A stretch of 64,000 nucleotides of DNA from Pseudomonas graminis (GCF_004364335.1 NZ_SOCR01000003.1:310001-374000); one strand, 5' to 3'; shown: positions 53,504 through 64,000, numbered from the stretch's first letter. A program made the numbers and translations. The notes: generated by a model from the letters alone, not told the origin.

Positions 53504-54793
53504 ATGACAACGACTCACTACACCGGAGAAGAAAGGCGCAAGCGGATCTTCGCCATCGTCGGCGCCTCATCGGGCAACCTTGTCGAATGGTTCGACTTCT
53601 ACGTCTACGCGTTCTGCGCCATCTATTTCGCGCCTGCGTTTTTTCCTTCCGATGACCCCACCGTTCAGTTGCTCAACACCGCGGGCGTCTTCGCTGCGGG
53701 CTTCCTGATGCGCCCCATCGGTGGCTGGCTGTTCGGTCGCGTGGCCGACAAGCACGGCCGCAAGAACTCGATGATGATTTCCGTGCTGATGATGTGCGCG
53801 GGCTCGCTGGTCATCGCCTGTCTTCCCACGTACGCATCGATCGGTGCCTGGGCGCCGCTTCTGCTGCTGATGGCGCGCCTGTTCCAGGGCCTGTCGGTGG
53901 GCGGTGAATACGGCACCACGGCCACGTACATGAGCGAAATCGCGTTGCGGGGGCAGCGCGGGTTCTTTGCTTCGTTTCAGTACGTGACCCTGATCGGTGG
54001 TCAGTTGTTGGCGGTGTTGACCGTGGTCATCCTGCAGCAATTTCTCAGCACCGATGAGCTGAAAGCCTACGGCTGGCGGATTCCGTTCGTGGTGGGTGCG
54101 GTGGCGGCGGTGATCTCGCTGGTGCTGCGCCGTTCGCTGAAAGAGACCACTACTGCCGAAGTCCGTCAGAACAAGGACGCGGGCAGCATGTCTGCGCTGT
54201 TCCGCGATCACAAAGCGGCGTTCATCACCGTGCTGGGCTACACCGCCGGGGGCTCGCTTATTTTCTACACGTTCACCACGTACATGCAGAAGTACCTGGT
54301 CAACACCGTGCACATGGATGCCAAGGTCGCAAGCTACATCATGACCGGCGCGCTGTTCCTGTACATGTGCATGCAGCCGGTGTTTGGCATGCTCGCCGAC
54401 AAGATCGGCCGCCGCGCTTCAATGCTGTGGTTCGGCGGGCTGGGCACGCTGTGCACGGTGCCGCTGCTGCTGACGTTGAAAACCACCACCAGCCCGATCA
54501 TCGCGTTCGTGCTGATCACCCTGGCGCTGGCCATCGTCAGTTTCTACACCTCCATCAGCGGTCTGGTGAAGGCCGAGATGTTTCCGGTGCAGGTTCGTGC
54601 CCTGGGCGTCGGTCTGGCCTATGCCGTGGCCAACGCGATCTTCGGCGGCTCGGCTGAATACGTGGCCCTGGGCTTAAAGAACATGGGCATGGAAAACACT
54701 TTCTACTGGTACGTGACCGCGATGATGGCGATAGCTTTCCTGTTCAGCCTGCGACTGCCGAAGAAGCCGGCCTACCTGCACGAAGATCACTGA
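53504..54793 (+). CDS. pcaT: MFS transporter for dicarboxylates, PcaT-like
   Basis: A 429-residue MHS-family (metabolite:H+ symporter) protein with twelve helices. It has [14 protein letters not shown] in helix 1, [13 protein letters not shown] in the 2-3 loop and [17 protein letters not shown] in helix 4. Its position between pcaF and pcaD matches PcaT, which takes up beta-ketoadipate or alpha-ketoglutarate. The ATG at 53504 follows GGGGAG. The 169-base leader suggests its own promoter. Confidence 0.86.
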   Translation: MTTTHYTGEERRKRIFAIVGASSGNLVEWFDFYVYAFCAIYFAPAFFPSDDPTVQLLNTAGVFAAGFLMRPIGGWLFGRVADKHGRKNSMMISVLMMCAGSLVIACLPTYASIGAWAPLLLLMARLFQGLSVGGEYGTTATYMSEIALRGQRGFFASFQYVTLIGGQLLAVLTVVILQQFLSTDELKAYGWRIPFVVGAVAAVISLVLRRSLKETTTAEVRQNKDAGSMSALFRDHKAAFITVLGYTAGGSLIFYTFTTYMQKYLVNTVHMDAKVASYIMTGALFLYMCMQPVFGMLADKIGRRASMLWFGGLGTLCTVPLLLTLKTTTSPIIAFVLITLALAIVSFYTSISGLVKAEMFPVQVRALGVGLAYAVANAIFGGSAEYVALGLKNMGMENTFYWYVTAMMAIAFLFSLRLPKKPAYLHEDH

Positions 54794-54880
54794 TCCCTGA
54801 CCTTGAGGCGCGCGTCCTGGCTGGGCGCGTGCTGTCCATCTTCATCACACTTATTCCACGTGTTTAACGGAGCGACTGCC

Positions 54881-55669
54881 ATGGCGTTCGTACAACTCGA
54901 AGACGGTGAGCTGCATTATCAAGTGGATGGCCCGGTGGATGCGCCGGTGCTGGTGCTGTCCAACTCGCTGGGCACGGACCTGCACATGTGGGACGCGCAG
55001 ATTCCGGCGCTGAGCAAGTCATTCCGCGTCGTGCGTTACGACACGCGCGGTCACGGGAAGTCCCTGGTCACTCAAGGGCCTTACACCGTCGAACAACTGG
55101 GACAGGACGTGCTGGCGCTGCTCGATGCATTGAAAATCCATCGCGCGCATTTCTGCGGATTGTCCATGGGCGGCCTGATCGGTCAGTGGCTGGGCATCCA
55201 TGCCAACGACCGGCTGCACAAGCTGATTCTGTGCAACACCGCCGCGAAGATCGGCGACACGGAAACGTGGGCGCCGCGCATCGCCCAGGTGGAGAAGGGC
55301 GGCGAGCGGGCCATGAAAGAAATGGCCGCTGGCGCTGTAGGGCGGTGGTTCACCCCTGACTTTGCCAGCCAGCACTCCGACAAGGTCACGCCCATCACCG
55401 ACGTACTGGCGGCAACTTCTCCGCTGGGTTACGCCGCCTGCTGCGCTGCGGTCAGGGATGCCGATCTGCGCAAGGAAGTCGGTTCGATTACCGTGCCCAC
55501 GCTGATCATCTGCGGCAGCCATGACCCCGTCACCACCGTGGCGGACGGGCACTTTCTGCAGAACCACATCCACGGCAGCGAGCTCTCCGACTATTACGCC
55601 GCGCACCTGTCGAGCGTCGAGCTGGGCGAAGTATTCGCCCTGCGCGTGACGGAGTTTTTGCTGGCGTGA
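54881..55669 (+). CDS. pcaD: 3-oxoadipate enol-lactonase
   Basis: A 262-residue alpha/beta hydrolase that opens beta-ketoadipate enol-lactone, the step where the catechol and protocatechuate branches meet. The nucleophile elbow is GLSMGG near residue 91, the acid lies in CGSHDPVT and the His in AAHLSSVE. The ATG at 54881 follows GGAGCG. In many Pseudomonas, pcaB lies before and pcaC after pcaD; here neither is present. Confidence 0.92.
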   Translation: MAFVQLEDGELHYQVDGPVDAPVLVLSNSLGTDLHMWDAQIPALSKSFRVVRYDTRGHGKSLVTQGPYTVEQLGQDVLALLDALKIHRAHFCGLSMGGLIGQWLGIHANDRLHKLILCNTAAKIGDTETWAPRIAQVEKGGERAMKEMAAGAVGRWFTPDFASQHSDKVTPITDVLAATSPLGYAACCAAVRDADLRKEVGSITVPTLIICGSHDPVTTVADGHFLQNHIHGSELSDYYAAHLSSVELGEVFALRVTEFLLA

Positions 55670-55716
55670 CCTCCGCGACGTTCTCGCGTACTGATTGACC
55701 CGCCCATGTAACAGGC

Positions 55717-55746
55717 AAAAAAAACCCACCGATCGGTGGGTTTTTT
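55717..55746. terminator. Bidirectional terminator between pcaD and the efflux operon
   Basis: An 18-base perfect palindrome ACCCACCGA / TCGGTGGGT (55724-55741) is flanked by A7 and T6. It can stop both the rightward pca and the leftward efflux transcripts. Confidence 0.9.
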
Positions 55747-55759
55747 CATACTCGCTGGA

Positions 55760-57226
55760 TCAGAACAAGCGGGTGGACGGCACATCGCCCGCAGTCGGCT
55801 GACGCTCGCCAGTCGGGGTCTGTTCGTACCAGCCGCCGCCCAGGGCGCGGTACAGATTCACCTCGCTGTTGAGCTGCGACAGGCGATCAGTGATTAACGA
55901 CTGCTGCGCGGTGAACAACTGACGCTGGGCGTCGAGGAAGGTCAGGTTGCTGTCGATCCCGATGCGATAGCGACGCTCGGCCAGACGGTAGTAGTCCTGG
56001 TTGGCGTTGACGAAGTCCGTCTGCGCCTTGAGCTGATCGGTGTAGGTCTTGCGTGCGGCCAGGCCGTCGGAGACTTCCTGGAACGCCGTCTGAATCGCCT
56101 TCTCGTAGTTGGCGACGCCGATGTCTTTCTGGATCTTCGAGTAGTCCAGGCTTGCGCGCAGACTGCCCGCGTTGAAGATCGGCAGATTGATTGTCGGCTC
56201 GAACAACCAGGTGCCCGAACCGCCTTTGAACAGGCCGCTCAGGTCGCCGCTCGCCGTACCGGCACTGGCCGTGAGGCTGATGCTGGGGAAGAACGCGGCA
56301 CGTGCGGCGCCGATATTGGCGTTGGCGGCTTTCAAGCTGTATTCGGCCTGAAGAATGTCCGGACGACGTTGTAGCAATTCCGACGGCAGACCCGCTGGCA
56401 TTTCGTTGAGCATGTCAGCGCTCAACGGCTTCGACGCGGGCAGGTTGGCCGGCAAACCGGTGCCCAACAACAGCACCAGATTGTTCTCGTCCTGGGCGAC
56501 CAGTCGCTGGTACTGGGCCAGCTTGACGCGGGCGCTCTCGACGGAGGTGCGCGACTGCGCAAGATCCAGCGCCGAGGCCACACCCACTTCGCTGCTGCGA
56601 GAGGTCAGACGCAGGCTTTCTTCGAAGGCGCCCAGCGTGTCCTGGGTCAGCTTCAACAGCTCTTTGTCCGCTTCCCACGTCAGATAGGCATTGGCCACGT
56701 TGGCCACCAGACTGATCTGCGTGCTGCGACGGCCTTCTTCACCGGCGAAGTAGGTTTGCAGCGCCTGCTCACTCAGGCTGCGTACGCGCCCGAACAGGTC
56801 CAGTTCATAGGAACTGATGCCCAGACCCACCGAATACTGACTGGTGATATTGGCTTCGCCCGTCTGCGACAGGTCGCCGGGAACGCGCTGACGCGTGCCG
56901 GTGCCCGAGGCTGCCACGGCCGGGAACAGGTCCGCACGTTGAATGCGGTACTGCGCGCGGTAGGCGTCGATGTTCAGCGCGGCAACGCGCAGGTCACGGT
57001 TGTTCTGCAGCGACGTCTGAATCAGCTGCTGCAGTGCCGGGTCATGGAAAAACTGGCGCCAGCCCTGTTCGGCCGCCGCCTGATTCGCCGCCTGGGCCGG
57101 CGAGTAAGCCGGACCTTGCGGAAACTGAGCCGGCACCGGTGCGGCGGGCTGCTTGTAATCGGGGATCAACGAGCAGCCGCCGAGAATGAACGCGGTGACC
57201 GCCAGCGAGATCAGGGACTTGCTCAT
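55760..57226 (-). CDS. ttgC: Outer-membrane efflux channel of an RND pump (OprM/TtgC type)
   Basis: A 488-residue TolC-family lipoprotein. The signal peptide ends in FILGGC (lipobox), two OEP repeats form the channel ([34 protein letters not shown] and its counterpart [25 protein letters not shown]), and a conserved [14 protein letters not shown] segment is present. It joins TtgA/TtgB-type partners to export solvents, antibiotics and plant phenolics across both membranes. It overlaps the pump gene (ATGA). Orthologues are named ttgC, emhC, mepC or oprM. Confidence 0.92.
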   Translation of the reverse strand: MSKSLISLAVTAFILGGCSLIPDYKQPAAPVPAQFPQGPAYSPAQAANQAAAEQGWRQFFHDPALQQLIQTSLQNNRDLRVAALNIDAYRAQYRIQRADLFPAVAASGTGTRQRVPGDLSQTGEANITSQYSVGLGISSYELDLFGRVRSLSEQALQTYFAGEEGRRSTQISLVANVANAYLTWEADKELLKLTQDTLGAFEESLRLTSRSSEVGVASALDLAQSRTSVESARVKLAQYQRLVAQDENNLVLLLGTGLPANLPASKPLSADMLNEMPAGLPSELLQRRPDILQAEYSLKAANANIGAARAAFFPSISLTASAGTASGDLSGLFKGGSGTWLFEPTINLPIFNAGSLRASLDYSKIQKDIGVANYEKAIQTAFQEVSDGLAARKTYTDQLKAQTDFVNANQDYYRLAERRYRIGIDSNLTFLDAQRQLFTAQQSLITDRLSQLNSEVNLYRALGGGWYEQTPTGERQPTAGDVPSTRLF

Positions 57227-60200
57227 TGGCCAGCCTCATCGTGTGGAGTGTGTTTCTGTTTGCCTTTGAACAGCGAGGATATCGAAACGAAGAACAAGGG
57301 TACCCAGAAGATCGCCAGAATAACCGCGGTGATCATACCGCCGATTACGCCTGTACCGATCGAATGCTGGCTACCGGCACCGGCGCCCGAGGAAATCGCC
57401 AGCGGGACCACACCGAGGATGAACGCCATGGACGTCATCACGATGGGCCGCAGACGCATCCGGCAGGCTTCGATGGTCGCCTCGACGATACCCTTGCCCT
57501 GCTCATGCAGTTCCTTGGCGAACTCGACGATCAGAATGGCGTTTTTCGCCGCCAGACCCACCGTCACCAAAAGCCCTACCTGGAAGAACACGTCGTTGGA
57601 CAGGCCGCGCAGGCTCGTTGCGATGAGCGCACCGATAACCCCAAGCGGGATGACCAGCAACACCGCGATCGGAATCGACCAGCTTTCATACAACGCTGCC
57701 AGACACAGGAACACGATCAGAATGGACAGTGCATACAGCGCCGGGGCTTGAGAACCGGACAGACGCTCTTCATAGGACAGACCCGTCCACGACAGACCCA
57801 CGCCGGCCGGCAACTTCTTAGCCAACTGCTCGACCTCGGCCATTGCGTCACCGGTGCTGTAACCCGGCGCCGGAGTACCCAGCACTTCCTCGGCCGGTAC
57901 ACCGTTGTAACGGGACAGCTTCGGCGAACCGAACACCCACTCGCCGGTGGCGAACGAGGCAAACGGCACCATTTCACCGGCCGTATTGCGCACGTACCAC
58001 TTCTTCAAGTCTTCCGGCTTCATCCGCGCACTGGCATCGCCCTGCACATAGACCTTCTTGACCCGACCGCGGTCGATGAAGTCGTTGACGTAGTTGCCAC
58101 CCATGGCGATGGACAGCGTGGTGTTGATGTCCGACAGGCTCAGGCCCAGGGCCTGCGCACGCTCGTCATCGATGACCAGTTGATACTGCGGCTCATCGTT
58201 CAGACCGTTGGGACGCACGCCCGCCAGAATCTTGCTCTGTGCCGCCATACCCAACAGCTGGTTACGCGCTTCCATCAGCTTGGCGTGACCCACGCCGCCC
58301 TGATCCTGCAAGTACACGTCGAAACCGGTGGCGTTACCCAGTTCCAGTACCGCAGGCGGTACGACCGCGAAGGTCATTGCGTCGCGGAAGCCGAAGAAGT
58401 GCTGCTGCGCCCGTTTGGCCAGCTCGAACACGCTGTTGGAGTCATCACGATCACCCCACGGTTTCAGCATGATGAACGCCAGGCCGGAACTCTGGCCGCG
58501 ACCGGCAAAGTTGAAGCCGTTGACGGTGAACACCGAGTTGACCGCGCCGGATTCTTCTTCCAGCAGGTACTTGCGCATGTTGTCGATGACGGTTTGCGTA
58601 CGTTCTGCCGAGGAGCCCGGTGGTGTCTGCACCTGGGCGAAGATGACGCCCTGGTCTTCTTCCGGCAGGAACGCGCTCGGAATGCGGGTGAACATCCAGA
58701 TGGTGCCGCAGACGATCAGTGCGTAAACGATGAAGGCCGGAATCTTGTGCTTGAGCATGTTGCCGACGCCGCGCTCGTAGCTCACTACGCTGCGGTCGAA
58801 GGTGCGGTTGAACCAGCCAAAGAATCCACGTTTCGGCTGCCCGTGCTTCTCGTGATCGATCGGCTTGAGCAGGGTCGAGCACAGCGCCGGAGTGAAGATC
58901 AGCGCGACCAGTACCGAAAGCGCCATCGCCGAAACGATGGTGATCGAGAACTGCCGGTAGATCACACCCGTGGAGCCGCCGAAGAACGCCATCGGCAACA
59001 GAACCGCACACAACACGAGTGCAATACCGACCAGAGCGCCCTGGATCTGCTCCATGGATTTGATCGTGGCATCCCGCGGCGAAAGTTTGTCCTCCGCCAT
59101 TACCCGCTCGACGTTTTCCACCACAACGATGGCATCGTCCACCAGCAGGCCGATGGCGAGAATGACCCCGAACATGGTCAGCGTGTTAATGGTAAAACCG
59201 GCGGCGGCAAGGATCCCGAACGTACCCAGCAGTACCACCGGCACGGTCATCGTGGTGATGATGGTGGCGCGGAAGTTCTGCAGGAACAGGTACATCACCA
59301 GGAACACCAGGATGATCGCTTCACCGAGGGTGTGAACCACACCGGTGATGGATTCCTGAACCACTGGCGTGGTGTCGTACGGGTAAACCACTTTCATGCC
59401 AGGCGGAAAGAACGGCTCCAGCTGGGAGATCGTGGCGCGGATCGCCTTGGCGGTGTCCAGTGCGTTGGCACCTGTCGCCAGCTTGATCGCCAGACCGGAC
59501 GCCGGCTTGCCGTTGAACTGCGCGTCAATGCTGTAGTTCTCGCCACCCAGACCGACCTTGGCGACGTCTTTGAGGCGAACCTGCGAACCGTCCTGATTGA
59601 CCTTCAACAGAATGTTGCCGAACTGCTCGGCCGTCTGCAGACGGGTTTTACCGATAATCGTGGCGTTCAGCTGCTGACCCTTGAGCGCCGGCAGACCGCC
59701 GATCTGGCCGGAAGACACCTGAACGTTCTGGGCCGTAATGGCCGTCTTGACGTCAACCGGGGTCAGCTGGAAGTTGTTCAGCTTGGCCGGGTCGAGCCAG
59801 ATACGCATGGCGTACTGGGCACCGAAGACCTGGAAGTCACCCACACCGGAGGTACGGGAGATCGGGTCCTGCATGTTCGAGACGATGTAGTTGGACAAGT
59901 CTTCCTTGCCCATGCTGCCGTCTTCGGACACCAGACCGACGACCATCAGGAAGTTTTTCACCGCCTTGGTCACGCGGATACCCTGTTGCTGCACTTCTTG
60001 GGGCAGCAGCGGGGTGGCCAGGTTGAGCTTGTTCTGCACCTGAACCTGAGCGATGTCCGGGTTGGTACCCTGGTTGAACGTCGCGGTGATGGTCATGCTG
60101 CCGTCGGAGTTACTTTCCGACGACACATAACGCAGGTTGTCGATGCCGTTGAGCTGCTGCTCGATCACCTGAACCACGGTGTCCTGCACGGTCTGCGCGT

Positions 60201-60357
60201 TGGCGCCCGGGTAGGTCACGGCGATCGCGATGGCCGGCGGCGCAATGGCCGGATATTGGTTGATCGGTAGCTTGAGGATCGACAGCGTCCCCACCAGCAT
60301 GATCACGAGGGCAATGACCCACGCGAAAATCGGCCGGTCGATAAAAAATTTCGACAT
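57223..60357 (-). CDS. ttgB: RND inner-membrane efflux pump (MexB/TtgB type)
   Basis: A 1044-residue HAE-1 RND transporter. It has two sets of six helices, the proton relay [16 protein letters not shown] in TM4 (paired Asp), large periplasmic pore and docking domains ([30 protein letters not shown]), and [15 protein letters not shown] in TM10. The length is standard. The ATG at 60357 follows GGGGAG, 3 bases after the adaptor stop. It forms a tripartite pump with its neighbours. Confidence 0.95.
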   Translation of the reverse strand: MSKFFIDRPIFAWVIALVIMLVGTLSILKLPINQYPAIAPPAIAIAVTYPGANAQTVQDTVVQVIEQQLNGIDNLRYVSSESNSDGSMTITATFNQGTNPDIAQVQVQNKLNLATPLLPQEVQQQGIRVTKAVKNFLMVVGLVSEDGSMGKEDLSNYIVSNMQDPISRTSGVGDFQVFGAQYAMRIWLDPAKLNNFQLTPVDVKTAITAQNVQVSSGQIGGLPALKGQQLNATIIGKTRLQTAEQFGNILLKVNQDGSQVRLKDVAKVGLGGENYSIDAQFNGKPASGLAIKLATGANALDTAKAIRATISQLEPFFPPGMKVVYPYDTTPVVQESITGVVHTLGEAIILVFLVMYLFLQNFRATIITTMTVPVVLLGTFGILAAAGFTINTLTMFGVILAIGLLVDDAIVVVENVERVMAEDKLSPRDATIKSMEQIQGALVGIALVLCAVLLPMAFFGGSTGVIYRQFSITIVSAMALSVLVALIFTPALCSTLLKPIDHEKHGQPKRGFFGWFNRTFDRSVVSYERGVGNMLKHKIPAFIVYALIVCGTIWMFTRIPSAFLPEEDQGVIFAQVQTPPGSSAERTQTVIDNMRKYLLEEESGAVNSVFTVNGFNFAGRGQSSGLAFIMLKPWGDRDDSNSVFELAKRAQQHFFGFRDAMTFAVVPPAVLELGNATGFDVYLQDQGGVGHAKLMEARNQLLGMAAQSKILAGVRPNGLNDEPQYQLVIDDERAQALGLSLSDINTTLSIAMGGNYVNDFIDRGRVKKVYVQGDASARMKPEDLKKWYVRNTAGEMVPFASFATGEWVFGSPKLSRYNGVPAEEVLGTPAPGYSTGDAMAEVEQLAKKLPAGVGLSWTGLSYEERLSGSQAPALYALSILIVFLCLAALYESWSIPIAVLLVIPLGVIGALIATSLRGLSNDVFFQVGLLVTVGLAAKNAILIVEFAKELHEQGKGIVEATIEACRMRLRPIVMTSMAFILGVVPLAISSGAGAGSQHSIGTGVIGGMITAVILAIFWVPLFFVSISSLFKGKQKHTPHDEAGQ

Positions 60358-60360
60358 GAA

Positions 60361-61521
60361 TTACTCCCCTTTGCTGCCTGCGGCTTTATCAGTTGCCGGG
60401 GCAGGGGCCGGGTTAGCTGCATTGACGTTGGTGGCTTCGGCCACTTTCACTTCAGCACCGGGCTTGACGTATTGCAGCCCTTCGGTAATCACGCGATCAC
60501 CGGCGTTCAGGCCTTTCTCTACCAGCCAGTCGCTGCCGATGGTGCGGTTGGCGACCAGGGTGCGGGATTCGACCTTGTTATCGGCGTTCACCACCAGTGC
60601 GGTCGGTGTGCCTTTCAGGTCGCGGGTGATGCCCTGCTGTGGAACCAGGATCGCGTTTTCGGCCACGCCCGATTGCAGTCGTGCATGCACGAACATGCCT
60701 GGCAGCAGCGTGTGATCCGGATTCGCGAACACGGCACGCAGTGTCACCGAGCCGGTGGTCTGGTCGACCGACACTTCGGAGAACTCAAGCTTGCCTTCGA
60801 TCGGGTAGAGGCTGCCGTCTTCCAGCACCAGCTTGACCTTGGCGGCGTTGTCGCCGGCTTTCTGCAGCCTGCCGCTTTCCAGATCGCGACGCAGCTTGAG
60901 CATTTCGGCCGAAGACTGAATCACGTCCACGTAGATGGGGTCGAGCTGCTGAATGGTGGCCATCGCATCGGCCTGACCATTGCTGACGAGCGCGCCCTCC
61001 GTCACCAGCGAGCGACCAATGCGGCCGGAAATCGGCGCATAGACCTTGGTGTAGCGCAGGTTGATCTCTGCAGTCTGCACCGCCGCCTTCGCTTCGCGAG
61101 CCGAACCCACCGCCGTGTCGTATTCCTGACGGCTGACCGCTTGCTCGTTGATCAACTGCTTGTAGCGGCCGGCGAGGGAGTTGGAGGATTCGTAGGTTGC
61201 TTTGGCGCTGTCCAGGGTGGCCTGGTAAATCGCCGGATCGATCTGGTAGAGCTGCTGACCGGCTTTGACGTCCGCACCTTCAGTGAACAGGCGCTTGAGG
61301 ATGATGCCGTTCACTTGCGGACGCACTTCGGCAATACGGAACGCGGTGGTCCGGCCGGGCAGCTCAGTTGTCAGGGTGTAGGCCTGGGTTTTAAGAGTAA
61401 CGACGCCGACCTGAGGGGGCGGTGGTGCTGGGGCCGCTTCTTCCTTTTTGCTGCATCCGCTGAGCAGCGATGCAAGGGCGATGGCAGTGACCAGTACGGT
61501 AACAGCTGGCTTGAATTGCAT
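60361..61521 (-). CDS. ttgA: RND periplasmic adaptor lipoprotein (MexA/TtgA type)
   Basis: A 386-residue membrane fusion protein. The signal peptide has a lipobox LLSGC, then a proline-rich linker (APAPPPPQ). The lipoyl halves surround an alpha-hairpin (VKAGQQLYQIDPAIYQATLDSAKATYE, then INLRYTKVYAPISGRIG), followed by a beta-barrel and an Ala/Pro-rich C terminus. It bridges the pump and outer-membrane channel. It is the first gene of the operon, divergent from the TetR repressor. Confidence 0.94.
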   Translation of the reverse strand: MQFKPAVTVLVTAIALASLLSGCSKKEEAAPAPPPPQVGVVTLKTQAYTLTTELPGRTTAFRIAEVRPQVNGIILKRLFTEGADVKAGQQLYQIDPAIYQATLDSAKATYESSNSLAGRYKQLINEQAVSRQEYDTAVGSAREAKAAVQTAEINLRYTKVYAPISGRIGRSLVTEGALVSNGQADAMATIQQLDPIYVDVIQSSAEMLKLRRDLESGRLQKAGDNAAKVKLVLEDGSLYPIEGKLEFSEVSVDQTTGSVTLRAVFANPDHTLLPGMFVHARLQSGVAENAILVPQQGITRDLKGTPTALVVNADNKVESRTLVANRTIGSDWLVEKGLNAGDRVITEGLQYVKPGAEVKVAEATNVNAANPAPAPATDKAAGSKGE

Positions 61522-61605
61522 GAAGATCCTCGGGTCAGGAGCCTGAACTCATGAAAAGTGGAAAGGTGCGGGAAGGGGTTCCTGCTGGATAAATAGCATG
61601 CTAAT

Positions 61606-61638
61606 GAATATACTTACGTTCACGGCTGTTTGTAAACA
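61606..61638. promoter_or_regulatory. TtgR-type operator between the efflux operon and its repressor
   Basis: The segment GAATATACTTACGTTCACGG followed by CTGTTTGTAAACA is close to the known TtgR operator of P. putida, whose inverse is TTTACAAACAACCATGAATG followed by TAAGTATATTC. The partial dyad TTAC(G/A) / TGTAAA is retained. It lies 85 bases upstream of ttgA and 138 bases upstream of the repressor, so it may control both. Confidence 0.8.
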
Positions 61639-61775
61639 CCCAAGGCTGCGACAATCCAACGCAGCAAGGGCATTAATTGTAGATCCGGGACAAGGCATTA
61701 CAAAGGCCGCCCGATGTGCTGTGCAGGCCACTCGACCGGAGCGCCTGAGGCATTTTTAGAGAGGTATTGACTGCC

Positions 61776-62435
61776 ATGGTCCGACGTACGAAAGAAGAAG
61801 CTCAGGAAACACGCAGGCAGATTCTCGAAGCTGCCGAGCAAGCTTTCTACGATCGAGGGGTCTCCCGCACGACACTCGCGGACATTGCAGCGCTGGCCGG
61901 CGTTACGCGCGGCGCGATCTATTGGCATTTCAGCAACAAGGCCGATCTGGTCCAGGCGATGCTCGACAGCCTGCACGAGCCTCTTGAAGAAATGGCGAGG
62001 GCGAGCGAAAGCGAAGACGAAGTTGACCCTTTGGGATGGACGCGCAAGCTTCTCATTCATTTGTTTCAGCAAGTTGCCGGCGATCCCAAGACCCGTCGCA
62101 TCAATGAAATTCTGTTTCATAAATTCGAGTTTACCGACGAAATGTGTGACATGCGGCGACAGCGTCAATTTGTATGGCTCGACGCCAACGAGCGAATTGC
62201 GCTGGCACTTGGCAATGCTTCCCGTCAGGGGCAGCTCCCGGCTGACCTGAATCCGCAACGCGGCGCCATCTGTTTGCATGCTTATATACACGGCATTCTA
62301 GGGCAGTGGCTGCTGGTCCCGGAAAGCTTCTCCCTGCAGGACGAGGCCGAGCGTCTGGTCGACGGCGTTCTCGACATGCTTCGCTTCAGCCCGGCGTTAC
62401 GCGACCCGGTATCTCCCGCATCCTCAATCCACTGA
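61776..62435 (+). CDS. ttgR: TetR-family repressor of the RND pump (TtgR/EmhR type)
   Basis: A 219-residue TetR protein. It starts [20 protein letters not shown], with the helix-turn-helix [27 protein letters not shown] at about residues 30-56. The C-terminal ligand domain (residues about 70-205) resembles TtgR, which binds antibiotics and plant flavonoids and then releases the operator. The ATG at 61776 is preferred over an in-frame TTG at 61767. Divergent arrangement with the pump operon is the family standard. Confidence 0.92.
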   Translation: MVRRTKEEAQETRRQILEAAEQAFYDRGVSRTTLADIAALAGVTRGAIYWHFSNKADLVQAMLDSLHEPLEEMARASESEDEVDPLGWTRKLLIHLFQQVAGDPKTRRINEILFHKFEFTDEMCDMRRQRQFVWLDANERIALALGNASRQGQLPADLNPQRGAICLHAYIHGILGQWLLVPESFSLQDEAERLVDGVLDMLRFSPALRDPVSPASSIH

Positions 62436-62653
62436 ATCTGCCTGCAGCGGCAAATGTGCGCTGTGTGGCGCTTGGCCTGTATCTATACCGCGCCTGAGCC
62501 TTCCTGAACAGGCGGTTTACCTTCGCTTTACTCCACGAGTCTGGCCATTCAGCGCTCATTCAGGCATTGCTCCCCATTGAAGAGCCGAATGCTGCCCTAT
62601 TCCGATCTTGCGGCTACGCTCCCCCCATAACCAATAAGCGTGGGGGCGAAGCC

Positions 62654-63514
62654 ATGGCAGTCGTGTCAAAAAACGCATGCAGGAAACTCCTCTTCGGTGC
62701 CCTCGCCGCGCTGTGCATGGGGCAAGGCTGGGCAGCGGGCGATGAAGTGCAGGAAGCAGCAGCGGCCAAGGCGCTGCTGGAAAAAGCCGTGGCCCGTTAC
62801 CGCGTCCAGGGGGACCATGCGCTGGCCGAGTTCAGCCGCCAGGGTGAGTTTGTCGATGGCGAGCGTTATGTCTTCGTCACCGATACCAAAGGGATCATGC
62901 TTGCAAGTGGTGGGCCATCGGTGGCGTTGATCGGCCGTGACGTATCGTCGGTGCTCGATCCGGAGCTGCAAAAAACCTTCAAACAAGTGCTGCAAACCCC
63001 TGAGAGCGCCGGCGTTCAGCAGGCCGAATATCGCTGGCAGAACTGGCGGGACGGCAAAGTCGAGCGCAAGCGCGTGTATTTCCAGCGCATCGGCGATCGG
63101 GTTCTGGCCGTCGGCTACTATTTGCCCCGCGCTTCGCCGGAACAGGCGAGGGCGTTACTCGACAAGGTGTCCAGAGCGCTGGAACAGGATAGAGACGGGA
63201 CCCTTCGCGCGATCAACGATCTCAAGGGCGGATTTCTGCAGGACGATCTTTACGTCTTCGTGGTGAACGTCGACACCGAACGCTATCTGGCCCACGGCAC
63301 CAACCTGCGGCTGGTGAACACTGACTTCAGCAAGGTCAAGGACCCGGAAGGCAAGCCGGTGGGCATTCCTATGCTTGAACTCATCAAGAGACAGTCCGAA
63401 GGCGAATACGAATACCGCTGGCGCAACCCGGTCACCAGCAAGATCGAACACAAGCACGCTTATGTGCGCAAGGTCGGTGAATTGCTGGTGGCGGTGGGTT
63501 ATTACAGCGGCTGA
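62654..63514 (+). CDS. Periplasmic double-Cache (PAS-like) sensor protein without output domain
   Basis: 286 residues with a signal peptide (KLLFGALAALCMGQGWAAG). Two tandem Cache-type domains follow. Each has the pattern of an F(V/D)GERYVFV or LYVFVVN beta-strand start, an (A/L)SGGPSV or AHGTNL turn, and a closing R-x-YV-x-K-V(G)-x-LLVAVGYY-like strand (DRVLAVGYY and ELLVAVGYY). No transmembrane anchor or kinase, GGDEF or chemotaxis domain is attached. It may bind a small metabolite and pass it to a partner. The ATG at 62654 starts the signal peptide. Confidence 0.8.
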   Translation: MAVVSKNACRKLLFGALAALCMGQGWAAGDEVQEAAAAKALLEKAVARYRVQGDHALAEFSRQGEFVDGERYVFVTDTKGIMLASGGPSVALIGRDVSSVLDPELQKTFKQVLQTPESAGVQQAEYRWQNWRDGKVERKRVYFQRIGDRVLAVGYYLPRASPEQARALLDKVSRALEQDRDGTLRAINDLKGGFLQDDLYVFVVNVDTERYLAHGTNLRLVNTDFSKVKDPEGKPVGIPMLELIKRQSEGEYEYRWRNPVTSKIEHKHAYVRKVGELLVAVGYYSG

Positions 63515-63532
63515 TCGCCTTGGCAGGTCCGC

Positions 63533-64000
63533 TTACCGGTCCTTGTCGTCTCGCCCGCGCAGCAGGTTATTGGGCATCGCCAGCGCGGCCGACAGCCCCA
63601 GCAGCGAGACCGCCGCGCTGCCCATCAACAGGTGCTGAAAGGTCATCGACAGTTGCCCGCGCAGCACTTCAAGTGCGGGGCCGCTGGCGGCGTGCAGGCT
63701 GTCCATCAGCAAGTTGCCCGAACCTTCACCGGCCATTGAACTGCCTCCGACCTGGGCAATGCCGGAACCGGCGAGCATCGCCAGCAGCAGTGCCGACATC
63801 GTCGCTACACCTACCGCGCCGCCCAGCGAACGAAACAGATTGGTCGTGCTGGTCGCCACGCCCATGTCTTTGACCTCCACCGAGTTCTGCGTGCCCACCA
63901 GCGAGGTCGGAAACTGCATGCCGCTGGCGATGCCGGTGAGGACCATGAACAGGCTCGTCAGCAGGGCCGACTGCGGCGGCGTGAAGGCGATCCCAAGGAT
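63533..64000 (-). CDS. MFS drug exporter, DHA2 (EmrB/QacA) family, 3' part
   Basis: The last 155 codons of a gene that enters from the right edge of the window. The frame stays open to base 64000. It encodes the final helices of a 14-helix DHA2 transporter, with the family segment GVATSTTNLFRSLGGAVGVA and a last helix HLLMGSAAVSLLGLSAAL. These pumps export drugs by proton antiport, usually with an EmrA adaptor. The start, the ribosome site and any partners lie outside the window. Confidence 0.85.
   Translation of the reverse strand: MLGIAFTPPQSALLTSLFMVLTGIASGMQFPTSLVGTQNSVEVKDMGVATSTTNLFRSLGGAVGVATMSALLLAMLAGSGIAQVGGSSMAGEGSGNLLMDSLHAASGPALEVLRGQLSMTFQHLLMGSAAVSLLGLSAALAMPNNLLRGRDDKDR

Noticed and set aside
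57226..60270. A 1014-codon open frame on the plus strand
   Set aside because: It is antisense to the RND pump, whose family motifs are unmistakable. High GC gives long empty frames opposite real genes.

Overview
This is a roughly 60% GC chromosomal segment of a Pseudomonas. The evidence is the mvaT-type H-NS gene, the pcaR-IJ-F-T-D order, a ttgABC/mexAB-oprM-like efflux operon with a divergent ttgR-like repressor, purU, sbcB and Pseudomonas REP/REPIN palindromes. The fluorescens/syringae side of the genus fits best, but I cannot fix the species. I see no rRNA, tRNA, CRISPR array or intact insertion sequence.

Layout. 1-313: REP-type repeats. 0.3-3.1 kb: leftward arsR - MFS - old yellow enzyme operon with palindromic operators. 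3.2-8.2 kb: acpH, the ornithine-lipid pair olsB-olsA, a beta-lactamase-fold hydrolase with a small coupled membrane protein, and a ClsB-like phospholipase D. 8.3-24.2 kb: the accessory core, two paralogous leftward RHS toxin-like loci on either side of the housekeeping class I fumarase. Locus A (8.3-15.7 kb) is companion, RHS N-half, second companion, RHS C-half. Locus B (17.9-24.2 kb) is companion, RHS N-half, RHS C-half. Both C-halves end in a variable tail with a conserved His-Gly / Cys pair resembling caspase-fold (clan CD) peptidases. An RHS scrap lies just downstream of locus B. 24.5-27.9 kb: a membrane diguanylate cyclase overlapping a ferredoxin-reductase gene, then a delta-60 repeat protein. 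28-30.8 kb: pyruvate kinase, a lipoprotein and a PilZ protein.

30.8-39.8 kb: a leftward RDD - SpoIIM - DUF4129 - DUF4350 - MoxR - DUF58 membrane/AAA set, interrupted by an oppositely oriented frameshifted diguanylate cyclase. 40-46.3 kb: sbcB, mvaT, purU and a three-gene overlapping glycosyltransferase - deacetylase - flippase-like operon. 46.5-48.2 kb: a deleted HerA-like ATPase remnant and a Pit phosphate transporter. 49.2-55.7 kb: beta-ketoadipate pathway genes under PcaR, with a recognisable operator and promoter and a possible divergent small RNA. 55.7-62.4 kb: RND efflux operon and its TetR repressor. 62.6 kb to the end: a double-Cache periplasmic protein and the 3' part of an MFS drug exporter that runs off the window.

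The most unusual content is the pair of split RHS systems. Both copies are divided at the same point in the RHS chain. Three of the four RHS half-genes are preceded by a member of one small companion-protein family. No immunity-gene candidate follows either toxin tail. I read them as a two-chain RHS shell carrying a putative cysteine-protease cargo; this is an inference from motifs and gene order.
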